This document shows, one piece after another, positions 1 through 5,854 of a stretch of 9,601 nucleotides of DNA (position 1 is the stretch's first letter; every line of letters begins with the position of its first letter). The DNA is from JBHGBB01 sp041946755 (GTDB lineage: Bacteria; UBP4; UBA4092; JAOAEQ01), in NCBI GenBank assembly GCA_041946755.1, contig JBHGBB010000157.1:1-9601 (forward strand), written 5' to 3'. The notes under the pieces are model-generated. The model was not told the DNA's origin and did no database searches. It saw nothing but the letters and a program-made list of their open reading frames with translations. A program made the position numbers and the translations under genes.

Positions 1-1107
1 ATCTTGCGGTAATCCATACCCTTCCAACCCGATAATCTTACGCGGATTATTGGTAATCAATCGAATTGAAGTTAATCCTAAATCCACCAGCATCTGAGCA
101 CCGACTCCATAATCTCTTAAATCCGGTTTAAATCCTAGTCGTTCATTCGCTTCAACGGTATCGAGCCCTTCTTCTTGCAAAACATAAGCACGCAATTTAT
201 TCTGTAAACCAATCCCGCGCCCTTCCTGCCGCATATACAGGAGTACACCGAGTTTCTCTCGTTCAATCATTTGTAATGCAGCAGCAAGCTGTTCTCCGCA
301 ATCGCATCGTAACGAATGGAATACATCACCGGTTAAACATTCGGAATGAACTCGAACCAGAACATTCTGTTTCCCGGCAACATCTCCTTTAACCACCGCT
401 AGATGATATTGATCATCAACGGTGGTCTGATATCCGATAAGTTTAAATTCTCCGAACCGAGTTGGGAACCGAACCGTTACTGCCCGACTGACTAATTTCT
501 CGGTTTTCCGCCGATATGCAATTAGATCTTTGATAGTGATTATACCCAAATTATGTTTCTTTGCGAAAGCAAATAATTGCGGTACCCGTGCCATAGTACC
601 ATCTTCATTTAATATTTCGCAGATTACTCCTGCCGGATATAATCCCGCTAGTTTCGCTAAATCGACTGCGGCTTCGGTATGTCCTGCGCGGATTAGCACC
701 CCTCCTTCTTGCGCTTTAAGTGGGAAAATATGTCCCGGTCGAGCTAGGTCTTCCGGTTTCGATTTCGGGTCTAGCGCGACTTTAATAGTTTGCGCCCGGT
801 CATGCGCCGAGATACCAGTAGTAACTCCGCGTTTTGCATCGATTGATACGGTAAATGCCGTTTCCATATGGCTGGTATTATTCATTACCATCGGTAAAAC
901 ATGGAGGTCACTTAGCCGTTTTGCTAACATCGGCAGACAAATCAGACCTCGACCGTTAGTCGCCATAAAATTAATCGATTCCGGGGTTACCTTTTCCGCA
1001 GCCATAACCAAATCCCCTTCATTTTCCCGGTCTTCATCATCGACCACCACCAACATTTTCCCTTGTTTGATTCCTAAAATAGCTTCTTCAATAGAGTTAA
1101 ATTTCAT
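1..1107 (-). CDS. ribBA: Bifunctional DHBP synthase / GTP cyclohydrolase II, 3' end cut by the window
   Basis: This enzyme makes the two precursors of riboflavin: 3,4-dihydroxy-2-butanone 4-phosphate from ribulose 5-phosphate, and the pyrimidine intermediate from GTP. Translating the minus strand from the ATG at 1107 gives 369 codons open to the left edge. The family usually runs to about 400 residues, so roughly the last 30 are missing. Residues 1-200 form the DHBP synthase half, with the acidic loop DDEDRENEGD (23-32), RPGH (123-126) and HTEA (143-146). The rest is the cyclohydrolase half, with zinc cysteines C257, C268 and C270 in SEC...RCDC, RQEGRGIG (293-300), YGVGAQ (343-348) and TNNPRK (362-367). 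It lies 78 nt downstream of ribE on the same strand, with only a weak GAAG before the start. No key residue is missing in the visible part. The fused architecture is certain; only the C-terminus is unseen. Confidence 0.95.
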   Translation of the reverse strand, partial: MKFNSIEEAILGIKQGKMLVVVDDEDRENEGDLVMAAEKVTPESINFMATNGRGLICLPMLAKRLSDLHVLPMVMNNTSHMETAFTVSIDAKRGVTTGISAHDRAQTIKVALDPKSKPEDLARPGHIFPLKAQEGGVLIRAGHTEAAVDLAKLAGLYPAGVICEILNEDGTMARVPQLFAFAKKHNLGIITIKDLIAYRRKTEKLVSRAVTVRFPTRFGEFKLIGYQTTVDDQYHLAVVKGDVAGKQNVLVRVHSECLTGDVFHSLRCDCGEQLAAALQMIEREKLGVLLYMRQEGRGIGLQNKLRAYVLQEEGLDTVEANERLGFKPDLRDYGVGAQMLVDLGLTSIRLITNNPRKIIGLEGYGLPQD

Positions 1108-1143
1108 AGAAACTTCACAGATTAGTACAAATGAAATGATACT

Positions 1144-1177
1144 TGATTAACGCAGAAATCCGAATCAGCGTTAATCA
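1144..1177 (-). repeat. 10-bp perfect inverted repeat between ribE and ribBA
   Basis: TGATTAACGC (1144-1153) and GCGTTAATCA (1168-1177) are exact reverse complements around a 14-nt loop. In the rib mRNA this would be an intercistronic hairpin. On the minus strand it is followed by AAGTATC rather than a U run, so it is not a normal intrinsic terminator for the operon. A T-rich run (about 1180-1187) follows it only on the plus strand. It could stabilise the upstream mRNA or be a processing site. The sequence AATCAGC also occurs twice directly (1164 and 1173), so it may be a small repeat element. Confidence 0.6.
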
Positions 1178-1185
1178 GCTTCTTT

Positions 1186-1782
1186 TTATCGTGCGCTAAT
1201 CTGCGCATTTTTTTGTATATATTTTGCCAGCATATCGGTTTCGATATTGACCATACTTCCAACCGATTTTTTACCTAACGTGGTCTGTTCTGCGGTTAAC
1301 GGAATCAGACCAATTGTAAATCCTTGCCGTAAAACGTTAATCACCGTTAAACTTATTCCATCAATGGCTACACTTCCTTTCGGAACAATCGATGCTAAGA
1401 TATTTTGATTAGCCGTTATTTCGAGTTCAAACAACTCTTGGCGCCGGATAATTTTCCGGAGTTTCCCGATACCATCGATATGTCCGGCAACAAAATGACC
1501 ATTCACTCGATCCTGGTAGCGTAATGCGCGCTCTAAATTTACCAGGTCACCCGGTTTTGCGATCGCGAAAGTCGTTCGTTGAACTGTTTCCGGCATAATA
1601 TCAGCTGCAAATTCAGTGGCGCTGAATTTTGTTACGGTTAAACAAACCCCATTAACCGCAATACTATCTCCAATATGAATATCTTCGAGTATTTTTTTTG
1701 CGCTAATCTGTACTCGTTGCGACAATCCTGATCTCTGGACACGATTTAGTTTGCCGATTTCTTCTATTATTCCAGTAAACAT
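1186..1782 (-). CDS. ribE: Riboflavin synthase, alpha subunit
   Basis: It catalyses the last step of riboflavin synthesis, dismutation of two 6,7-dimethyl-8-ribityllumazine molecules. The 198 residues fit the family's usual ~200-215. The protein opens with the family signature MFTGIIEEIG and consists of two tandem lumazine-binding barrels: residues 1-90 with VNGVCLTV (43-50), and about 97-185 with GHFVAGHIDG (95-104), AIDGISLTV (139-147) and ETDMLAKYI (181-189), ending in a short C-terminal tail. The second barrel has IPLT (160-163) where most relatives read IPHT. It follows ribD in the operon (75 nt gap) and precedes ribBA. There is no Shine-Dalgarno sequence: the start is preceded by AT-rich sequence, and a heptad repeat hairpin ends 12 nt upstream. 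The start is chosen by the conserved N-terminus. The same gene is called ribC in some organisms. Confidence 0.95.
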   Translation of the reverse strand: MFTGIIEEIGKLNRVQRSGLSQRVQISAKKILEDIHIGDSIAVNGVCLTVTKFSATEFAADIMPETVQRTTFAIAKPGDLVNLERALRYQDRVNGHFVAGHIDGIGKLRKIIRRQELFELEITANQNILASIVPKGSVAIDGISLTVINVLRQGFTIGLIPLTAEQTTLGKKSVGSMVNIETDMLAKYIQKNAQISAR

Positions 1783-1794
1783 AATTAATATAAT

Positions 1795-1871
1795 CTAAAG
1801 GCAGAAGCCTAAAGAACATAAACCTAAGAAGAATAATGCTATCTTAGGATTCTAGACTTAGAACTTAGGCC
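1795..1871. repeat. Heptad-phased inverted repeat between ribD and ribE
   Basis: Seventy-seven nt can be cut into eleven 7-nt units without a gap. Units in the left half resemble CCTAAGA and those in the right half its complement, TTAGGAT/TTAGGCC. The core is an exact hairpin: CCTAAGA (1823-1829) with TCTTAGG (1842-1848) around 12 nt. GCCTAA (1807-1812) pairs with TTAGGC (1865-1870) further out. The units are more degenerate than in the element at 3024-3100. The element overlaps the last codons and stop of ribD (1858-1871) and ends 12 nt before the ribE start, so it fills the whole intercistronic gap. It is related in unit sequence to the accB-accC element at 8616-8685. Confidence 0.6.
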
Positions 1872-2970
1872 TGGCTTTCAAGTATGCTTCAATTTTAATA
1901 TCTTCACCGATTCTCTCTACCTGAACCTCATTTAATTGAACCGCTTGATTTAGCTTCTTAATCCCTACTCCACCGATAGTACTCGGCGCTTCTTTCCCAC
2001 CAATAAGCTTTGGTGCCAGGAAGAATATCAGTTTATCGATTACTCCGGCTGATAAACAGCTCCAGGCGATTCCCGAGCCCCCTTCAATCAACACCGATAG
2101 AAGCTGCTCCTGACCAAGGGTAAAAAACAATTTCTTGATATCAACCCGATTATTCTTCCCGGGGATAATCAGGAGTGGAATCCCTGCATTCCGATATTTC
2201 TTCTGTCGATATTGCGGGATTCGATTCGGCATCACCAGAATAGTTTTCGCTATGCTGGTCTTGAATATCCGTGCAGATAACGGTATTTCTCCCCGGTTAC
2301 ATACGATTATTCGTGTCGGTTGTTTTCCTTGATATTTCGGTATTCGAACGGTCAACTCCGGGTCGTCTTGTATAACCGTATTCTCTCCGACTAATATCGC
2401 ATCTACACCCGCTCGCAGATGATGTACATATTCTCGCGATTGAGTGCTGGTAATCCACCGGGATTCACCGGTACTGGTGGCGATTTTCCCATCTAGACTC
2501 ATGCCTAACTTTAGGATACCGAACGGTAAATCGGTTCGGATATATTTAAAAAAAGGTTCGTTAAGTTTTTTCGATTCCGATTCTTTCAATCCCACTTCAA
2601 CTTTAATACCCGCTTGTTTTAACCGCGAGATACCTTTACCGAAGATTATCGGATTCGGGTCGATACTGGCAGCAACTACCCGGGTTATTCCAGCCCGAAT
2701 TATTCGGTCGGTACATGGCGGCGTTTTTCCATAATGACAACATGGTTCCAAGGTTATATAGAGGGTTGCGCCTTTAGCTTTATTCCCAGCCTGGTTCATG
2801 GCAATGATTTCTGCATGGTCACTGCCGGCATAATGGTGATATCCCTGACCAACGATACTATGGTTCCGAACCAATACCGCACCGACCATTGGATTGGGAC
2901 TGGTCAATCCATATCCTCGTTTCGCTAACTGCAATGCGCGAAGCATATATCGTTCATCAGCCGATTGCAT
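1858..2970 (-). CDS. ribD: Bifunctional riboflavin biosynthesis deaminase/reductase
   Basis: It deaminates the pyrimidine produced from GTP and then reduces its ribosyl side chain, two consecutive riboflavin steps. The 370 residues match the fused family. The N-terminal cytidine-deaminase-like domain (about 1-145) carries zinc ligands H52, C77 and C86 and catalytic E54 in DHAE and PCCHYGKTPPC. The C-terminal reductase domain (about 148-366) shows KLGMSLDGKIA (154-164), ESRWITS (169-175), DDPELTVR (202-209) and EGGSG (296-300). It is the first gene of the operon behind the FMN riboswitch. The start is set by the family N-terminus (MQSADERYML). The only SD-like purine runs upstream (GGGAG, GGGG) lie inside the terminator hairpin, so FMN may shut off both transcription and translation. 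The last four codons and the stop lie within a heptad repeat. All expected active-site residues are present. Confidence 0.97.
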   Translation of the reverse strand: MQSADERYMLRALQLAKRGYGLTSPNPMVGAVLVRNHSIVGQGYHHYAGSDHAEIIAMNQAGNKAKGATLYITLEPCCHYGKTPPCTDRIIRAGITRVVAASIDPNPIIFGKGISRLKQAGIKVEVGLKESESKKLNEPFFKYIRTDLPFGILKLGMSLDGKIATSTGESRWITSTQSREYVHHLRAGVDAILVGENTVIQDDPELTVRIPKYQGKQPTRIIVCNRGEIPLSARIFKTSIAKTILVMPNRIPQYRQKKYRNAGIPLLIIPGKNNRVDIKKLFFTLGQEQLLSVLIEGGSGIAWSCLSAGVIDKLIFFLAPKLIGGKEAPSTIGGVGIKKLNQAVQLNEVQVERIGEDIKIEAYLKARPKF

Positions 2971-2975
2971 AAAAT

Positions 2976-3020
2976 AAAAAAACCCCAGTTACTCCCGATT
3001 CCTCAGAGTAAATGGGGGTT
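2976..3020 (-). terminator. Intrinsic terminator of the rib leader (riboswitch-controlled)
   Basis: On the minus strand the 5' arm (3020 to 3006, AACCCCCATTTACTC) pairs with the 3' arm (2994 to 2981, GAGTAACTGGGGTT) around an 11-nt loop. There are twelve base pairs (TTACTC with GAGTAA, then A-T, four C-G and two A-T), one mismatch (2988/3012) and one bulged base (3018). A U-rich run follows to 2971, broken by one A, and the ribD AUG is at 2970-2968. The terminator therefore abuts the start codon, and its 3' arm holds the only SD-like sequence for ribD. This is the expected off-state hairpin of a transcription-terminating FMN riboswitch. Confidence 0.85.
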
Positions 3021-3023
3021 AGT

Positions 3024-3100
3024 AAGTATCAGATATCAAGTTTCAAGTACCAAATTTACAATTACCAATTTTGGTACTTTATACTTCGTACTTGGTACTT
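3024..3100. repeat. Heptad-phased inverted repeat inside the riboswitch expression platform
   Basis: Eleven gapless 7-nt units fill 77 nt. The first four (3024-3051) follow AAGTACC and the last four (3073-3100) follow its complement GGTACTT. Between them lie three AT-rich units (3052-3072). The two 28-nt arms agree with each other's complement at 21 of 28 positions by my count, with the innermost pair of units (3045-3051 and 3073-3079) exact. It starts 3 nt after the aptamer ends (in transcript order) and stops 3 nt before the terminator stem. It would form a separate hairpin in the rib leader. Period, not sequence, is what it shares with the elements at 1795, 5812 and 8616. Confidence 0.8.
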
Positions 3101-3104
3101 GTTT

Positions 3105-3230
3105 CTCCCTCTTTCATCCAGACTGTAACGGTCGGCTCTGGAATTGCACCAGATCGATCCCTCACATGAACTATGTGAGAGACAGGTGGGCTATACCACC
3201 GGTAGGGAATTACACCCAACCCTGAGGTTA
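3105..3230 (-). ncRNA. FMN riboswitch (RFN element)
   Basis: Read on the minus strand, the leader carries the conserved RFN core: CCTCAGGGTTGGGTGTAA near the 5' end, then ATTCCCTACCGGTGG and TATAGCCCACC. A variable P4 hairpin CTCACAT-AGTTC-ATGTGAG follows, then CTGGTGCAATTCCAG, GCCGACCG and CAGTCTGGATGAAAGAGG at the 3' end. P1 forms from CCUC (3227-3224) and GAGG (3111-3108). Small departures from the usual core are GGGUGUAAUUCCC and GGUGCAAUUCC, where A is common at the altered position. It binds flavin mononucleotide and lowers expression of downstream riboflavin genes, which fits ribD-ribE-ribBA. The terminator downstream (3020-2976) makes transcriptional control likely. Confidence 0.96.
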
Positions 3231-3275
3231 TCCCGCAACTAAATTCTGCTAGGTTTATAGCACAATCTTGCGGGA
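3231..3275. repeat. 8-bp inverted repeat bracketing the rib -10 element
   Basis: TCCCGCAA (3231-3238) and TTGCGGGA (3268-3275) are exact complements with 29 nt between them, enclosing the candidate rib promoter -10 (3254-3259). If transcription starts near 3247, only one arm would be in the mRNA, which favours a DNA site over an RNA hairpin. No regulator binding this sequence is known to me, and chance cannot be excluded. Confidence 0.4.
3254..3262 (-). promoter_or_regulatory. Candidate extended -10 promoter for the rib operon
   Basis: The minus strand reads TGCTATAAA, a TGn-extended -10. It would place the transcript start near 3247, about 20 nt before the first riboswitch stem. No good -35 is found 16-18 nt upstream. 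Position relative to the aptamer is the main support. Confidence 0.5.
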
Positions 3276-3391
3276 AATTCGTTTATATTCAATTAAATAT
3301 TTATACCAAAATATTATCGGTCTTGTCAAATTACCGCACTATTTTGTTTTTAATTACATAAGTTGAATTATAATACTCGAATCCATTTCTT

Positions 3392-3400
3392 TGCTATAAT
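3392..3400 (+). promoter_or_regulatory. Candidate extended -10 promoter for the glycan genes
   Basis: TGCTATAAT matches the extended -10 consensus exactly, giving a start near 3407 and a leader of about 50 nt before the first glycosyltransferase. A second TATAAT lies at 3369-3374, with a poor TTGTTT 19 nt upstream. The region is AT-rich, so some such matches arise by chance. Together with the rib -10 at 3254 this makes a divergent promoter region of about 140 bp. Confidence 0.45.
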
Positions 3401-3457
3401 AATAATCCTATGCCAAAGATAACACCAACTATTTCTATCGATTCCAAGGATTAACTC

Positions 3458-4567
3458 ATGCGAATCGGAATAGATATCTCCTGTTTAGCTGCACCAAAAA
3501 CTGGCGTGGGTTTATATACCTATCATCTTATTCAAGCTTTATTAGCCATAGATAAGACAAATCAATATTATCTATTTTCAGCACAACCGGTACACTTACC
3601 GGATTCGGTTAAAACTGCTGCAACCGTTATTACTCATTCACATTACAAGATAACCACGCCATTTTGGGAGCAAATTCAGCTCCCACGGCTCTTAATTAAG
3701 AATCAAATTGAGGTTTTCCATACCCCAAACTATATCACTTCGATATTTAGCTATATTCCAACGGTTATCACGGTTCATGATTTATCGGTTTTCTTATTCC
3801 CGCAAATGCATCCGGTCTATCGCCGATGGCGGCATCGATTGTTATTTCCCAGCTCAGTAAAACAGGCCAATAAAATTATTACCGTTTCAGAACAAACCAA
3901 ACTGGATTTAAATCATCTATTTTCGATAACCAAAGGGAAAACAGTTACCATTTATAATGGATTACCAGTATGGTTTACCCAAGAAGGAAGCCTATCCGTA
4001 CAAAATTTGGAATTACCGGAACCATATATTCTTTTTGTCGGTACCATAGAACCACGAAAAAACCTTCAATTGATGCTTCAATCATTTGCGCAGGTAAAAA
4101 ACCTGAACCATATACCACATAAACTAGTAATAATCGGTGGAAATGGTTGGGGCAACAACCAGATACATACTCAATTGGAGCAATATGGTATTCAAAATGA
4201 AGTCATCTTTACTGGACATCTCGAACATAATGAGCTTCCATCAATATATCAACATGCATCACTATTGGTTTTCCCATCGATTTATGAAGGATTCGGATTT
4301 CCACCCTTGGAAGCGATGGCATGCGGAATTCCAGTCATCGCCTCGAATATCTCTTCAATACCAGAAGTTGTTGGCGATGCTGGGATTCTACTGAATCTGG
4401 ATAAACCTCAAATCTGGGCAGAAACGATTTACTCTGTGTTATCAGACCAACAGCTTCAGCAAGAATTACGACTTAAAGGAATCAATCGAGCGAAACAATT
4501 CTCCTGGGGGAAAACCGCACAACTTACCTTAACGGTATACGAACAAGCCGCTGCAAAAAAGAATTAG
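3458..4567 (+). CDS. GT4-family glycosyltransferase
   Basis: A retaining, GT-B fold sugar transferase that would add a hexose (often mannose in close relatives) from a nucleotide sugar to a lipid-linked glycan at the cytoplasmic membrane face. The 369 residues are full length. The N-terminal acceptor half begins MRIGIDISCL with GVGLYTY (16-22) and includes VITVHDLS (103-110) and the hinge-side ITVSEQTK (141-148). The donor half has FVGTIEPRKN (193-202), VFPSIYEGFGFPPLEA (271-286) with the EX7E pair E277/E285, and IPEVVGDAG (301-309). There is no signal peptide or membrane segment. AAGGA (3446-3450) sits 7 nt before the ATG. Proline codons are about 14 CCA to 5 CCG, the reverse of the next two genes, hinting at a separate origin. 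The sugar specificity cannot be read from the sequence. Confidence 0.92.
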   Translation: MRIGIDISCLAAPKTGVGLYTYHLIQALLAIDKTNQYYLFSAQPVHLPDSVKTAATVITHSHYKITTPFWEQIQLPRLLIKNQIEVFHTPNYITSIFSYIPTVITVHDLSVFLFPQMHPVYRRWRHRLLFPSSVKQANKIITVSEQTKLDLNHLFSITKGKTVTIYNGLPVWFTQEGSLSVQNLELPEPYILFVGTIEPRKNLQLMLQSFAQVKNLNHIPHKLVIIGGNGWGNNQIHTQLEQYGIQNEVIFTGHLEHNELPSIYQHASLLVFPSIYEGFGFPPLEAMACGIPVIASNISSIPEVVGDAGILLNLDKPQIWAETIYSVLSDQQLQQELRLKGINRAKQFSWGKTAQLTLTVYEQAAAKKN

Positions 4568-4587
4568 TGACGCCTATTATCTCTTCT

Positions 4588-4675
4588 TGATATAATAATG
4601 TAATTCAACCATAATAATTACTGTGATTCATATCGAAGTTGAATCTGGGTAACCGGATCCGACAAGCTGTATAAT
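4588..4675 (+). promoter_or_regulatory. Possible promoter motifs in the GT-GT spacer
   Basis: The 117-nt gap between the two glycosyltransferases holds TGATATAAT (4588-4596), an extended -10 match just after the first gene's stop, and TATAAT (4670-4675), which ends 9 nt before the next ATG. Neither has a convincing -35. No SD precedes the second glycosyltransferase. The gap has no terminator and no heptad array. These could be internal promoters or chance matches in AT-rich DNA. Confidence 0.25.
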
Positions 4676-4684
4676 TATTTCTCT

Positions 4685-5782
4685 ATGAAAATAGCGTTGG
4701 TTCATGATTGGCTAAATGGAATGCGTGGCGGTGAAAAAGTACTGGAAATATTCTGCGAGTTATATCCGCAAGCAACGATTTTCACCCTCCTCTATGATCC
4801 GACGAAAGTTAGCGAAACGATTCGGCGAATGCAAGTAATCAATTCCTCTGTCCTTCCTCGGCTTCCGTTTGGAAAATCGCAATATCGGAAATATCTACCG
4901 CTATTTCCCACCTTAGTAGAACAATTTGATTTGCGTGATTATGATTTGGTTATCAGTACCAGCCATTGTGTGGCTAAAGGTATCATTCCGGCACCGCATG
5001 CTACCCATATCTGCTATTGTTTTACTCCCATGCGATACGTTTGGGACCTATATCATGATTATTTCTCTGGTGACCGGCATAACTGGCTTTGGAACCTGGC
5101 GATACCACCGGCAATCCATTATCTCCGGTTATGGGACCGATTAAGCAGCGATCGGGTAGACCATTTCATCGCCGATTCCCAGCATGTGGCAAACAAAATC
5201 AAAAAATACTATCGGCGGGACGCTACCATAATTTATGCTCCGGTAGATACTTCGTTTTTCGTTCCGAAAACGAACAACCATCTTAGCGAATATTATCTTA
5301 TCGTTTCGGCGTTCGTACCGTATAAGAAAATCGAAATTGCTATTCAGGCGTTTAATCAATCCGGAAAGCGGTTGAAATTGGCGGGTCATGGACCGGATTA
5401 TCCACGATTAAAACGGTTGGTAAATACCACCAATATTGAATTTTTAGGGTGGGTTGATGATCAACAACTCTTACAATTATATCAGGGAAGCCGAGCGCTG
5501 ATTTTCCCCGGAGTTGAAGATTTTGGTATTACCCCATTGGAATCGATGAGTTGTGGTAAACCGGTTATTGCTTATCGAAAAGGCGGCGTGGTAGAATCGG
5601 TGGTAGAAAATATTACCGGGATTTTCTTCGACCAGCAGACTCCGGAAGCGATTAACGATGCTATTATTCGATTCGAATCCAAACAATTTTCTACCGAACT
5701 TATCCGACACCAAGCATCGAAATTTGATAAACAAGAATTTATTCAACAAATTAAAAGGTTTATTAATCCGCTGTTGCAATAA
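4685..5782 (+). CDS. GT4-family glycosyltransferase, WbaZ-like
   Basis: A second GT-B, GT4 enzyme, 365 residues, of the type often annotated as a WbaZ-like mannosyltransferase; it would extend the same lipid-linked repeat unit. The N-terminus MKIALVHDWLNGMRGGEKVL is typical, with the glycine-rich acceptor loop at 12-16. YCFTPMRYVWDLYHDYF (111-127) is characteristic of this subgroup, followed by FIADSQHVANKI (161-172). The donor half has IVSAFVPYKKIEIAIQAF (206-223), GHGPDYPRL (234-242) and GVEDFGITPLESMSCG (276-291), with EX7E residues E278/E286. No export signal or membrane helix is seen. It follows the first GT by 117 nt and precedes the sugar transferase by 72 nt. There is no SD before the ATG. 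Proline codons favour CCG, like its downstream neighbour. The donor sugar is unknown. Confidence 0.92.
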   Translation: MKIALVHDWLNGMRGGEKVLEIFCELYPQATIFTLLYDPTKVSETIRRMQVINSSVLPRLPFGKSQYRKYLPLFPTLVEQFDLRDYDLVISTSHCVAKGIIPAPHATHICYCFTPMRYVWDLYHDYFSGDRHNWLWNLAIPPAIHYLRLWDRLSSDRVDHFIADSQHVANKIKKYYRRDATIIYAPVDTSFFVPKTNNHLSEYYLIVSAFVPYKKIEIAIQAFNQSGKRLKLAGHGPDYPRLKRLVNTTNIEFLGWVDDQQLLQLYQGSRALIFPGVEDFGITPLESMSCGKPVIAYRKGGVVESVVENITGIFFDQQTPEAINDAIIRFESKQFSTELIRHQASKFDKQEFIQQIKRFINPLLQ

Positions 5783-5797
5783 TAAATTGAATTTATT
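5781..5797. repeat. 8-bp AT palindrome over the glycosyltransferase stop codon
   Basis: AATAAATT and AATTTATT are exact complements around a single G (5789), overlapping the TAA at 5780-5782. It has no G-C pair and no hairpin-sized loop, so it is not a credible terminator by itself. It is immediately upstream of the heptad array at 5812. Confidence 0.35.
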
Positions 5798-5811
5798 TTA
5801 TCGTGAGTTCA

Positions 5812-5846
5812 TTTCGAGATTCGCGATTCGAATTTCGAATTCGCTT
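5812..5846. repeat. Heptad repeat array upstream of the sugar transferase
   Basis: Five consecutive 7-nt units follow ATTCGAA (for example ATTCGCG at 5819 and TTTCGAA at 5833). Because TTCGAA is itself palindromic the array is strongly self-complementary: GCGATTCGAA (5823-5832) pairs with TTCGAA (5834-5839) and TCGC (5841-5844) with one bulged base, around almost no loop. It ends 8 nt before the ATG of the next gene and takes the place where an SD would be. It is shorter than the elements at 3024 and 8616. Confidence 0.6.
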
Positions 5847-5854
5847 CAATTAGT

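Noticed and set aside
530..1150. A plus-strand open frame of about 200 codons
   Set aside because: It lies antisense to ribBA, whose conserved motifs are unmistakable; its product has low-complexity Ser/Ile-rich composition and no recognisable domain.
2135..2928. Several plus-strand open frames opposite ribD
   Set aside because: They are antisense shadows of ribD with no SD, no recognisable domain and only 64-96 codons.
2965..3225. An 86-codon plus-strand open frame
   Set aside because: It covers the terminator, heptad array and FMN aptamer, all explained as minus-strand RNA structure.
3410..3454. A 14-codon upstream open frame before the first glycosyltransferase
   Set aside because: It has no SD and an unremarkable sequence; short ATG frames are expected by chance in a 50-nt leader.
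4603..4644. ATTCAAC/GTTGAAT inverted repeat between the glycosyltransferases as a terminator
   Set aside because: The 7-bp stem is AT-rich with a 28-nt loop and no T run; likely chance.
5781..5797. AT palindrome after the second glycosyltransferase as a terminator
   Set aside because: All stem pairs are A-T and the loop is a single base, so no stable RNA hairpin would form.
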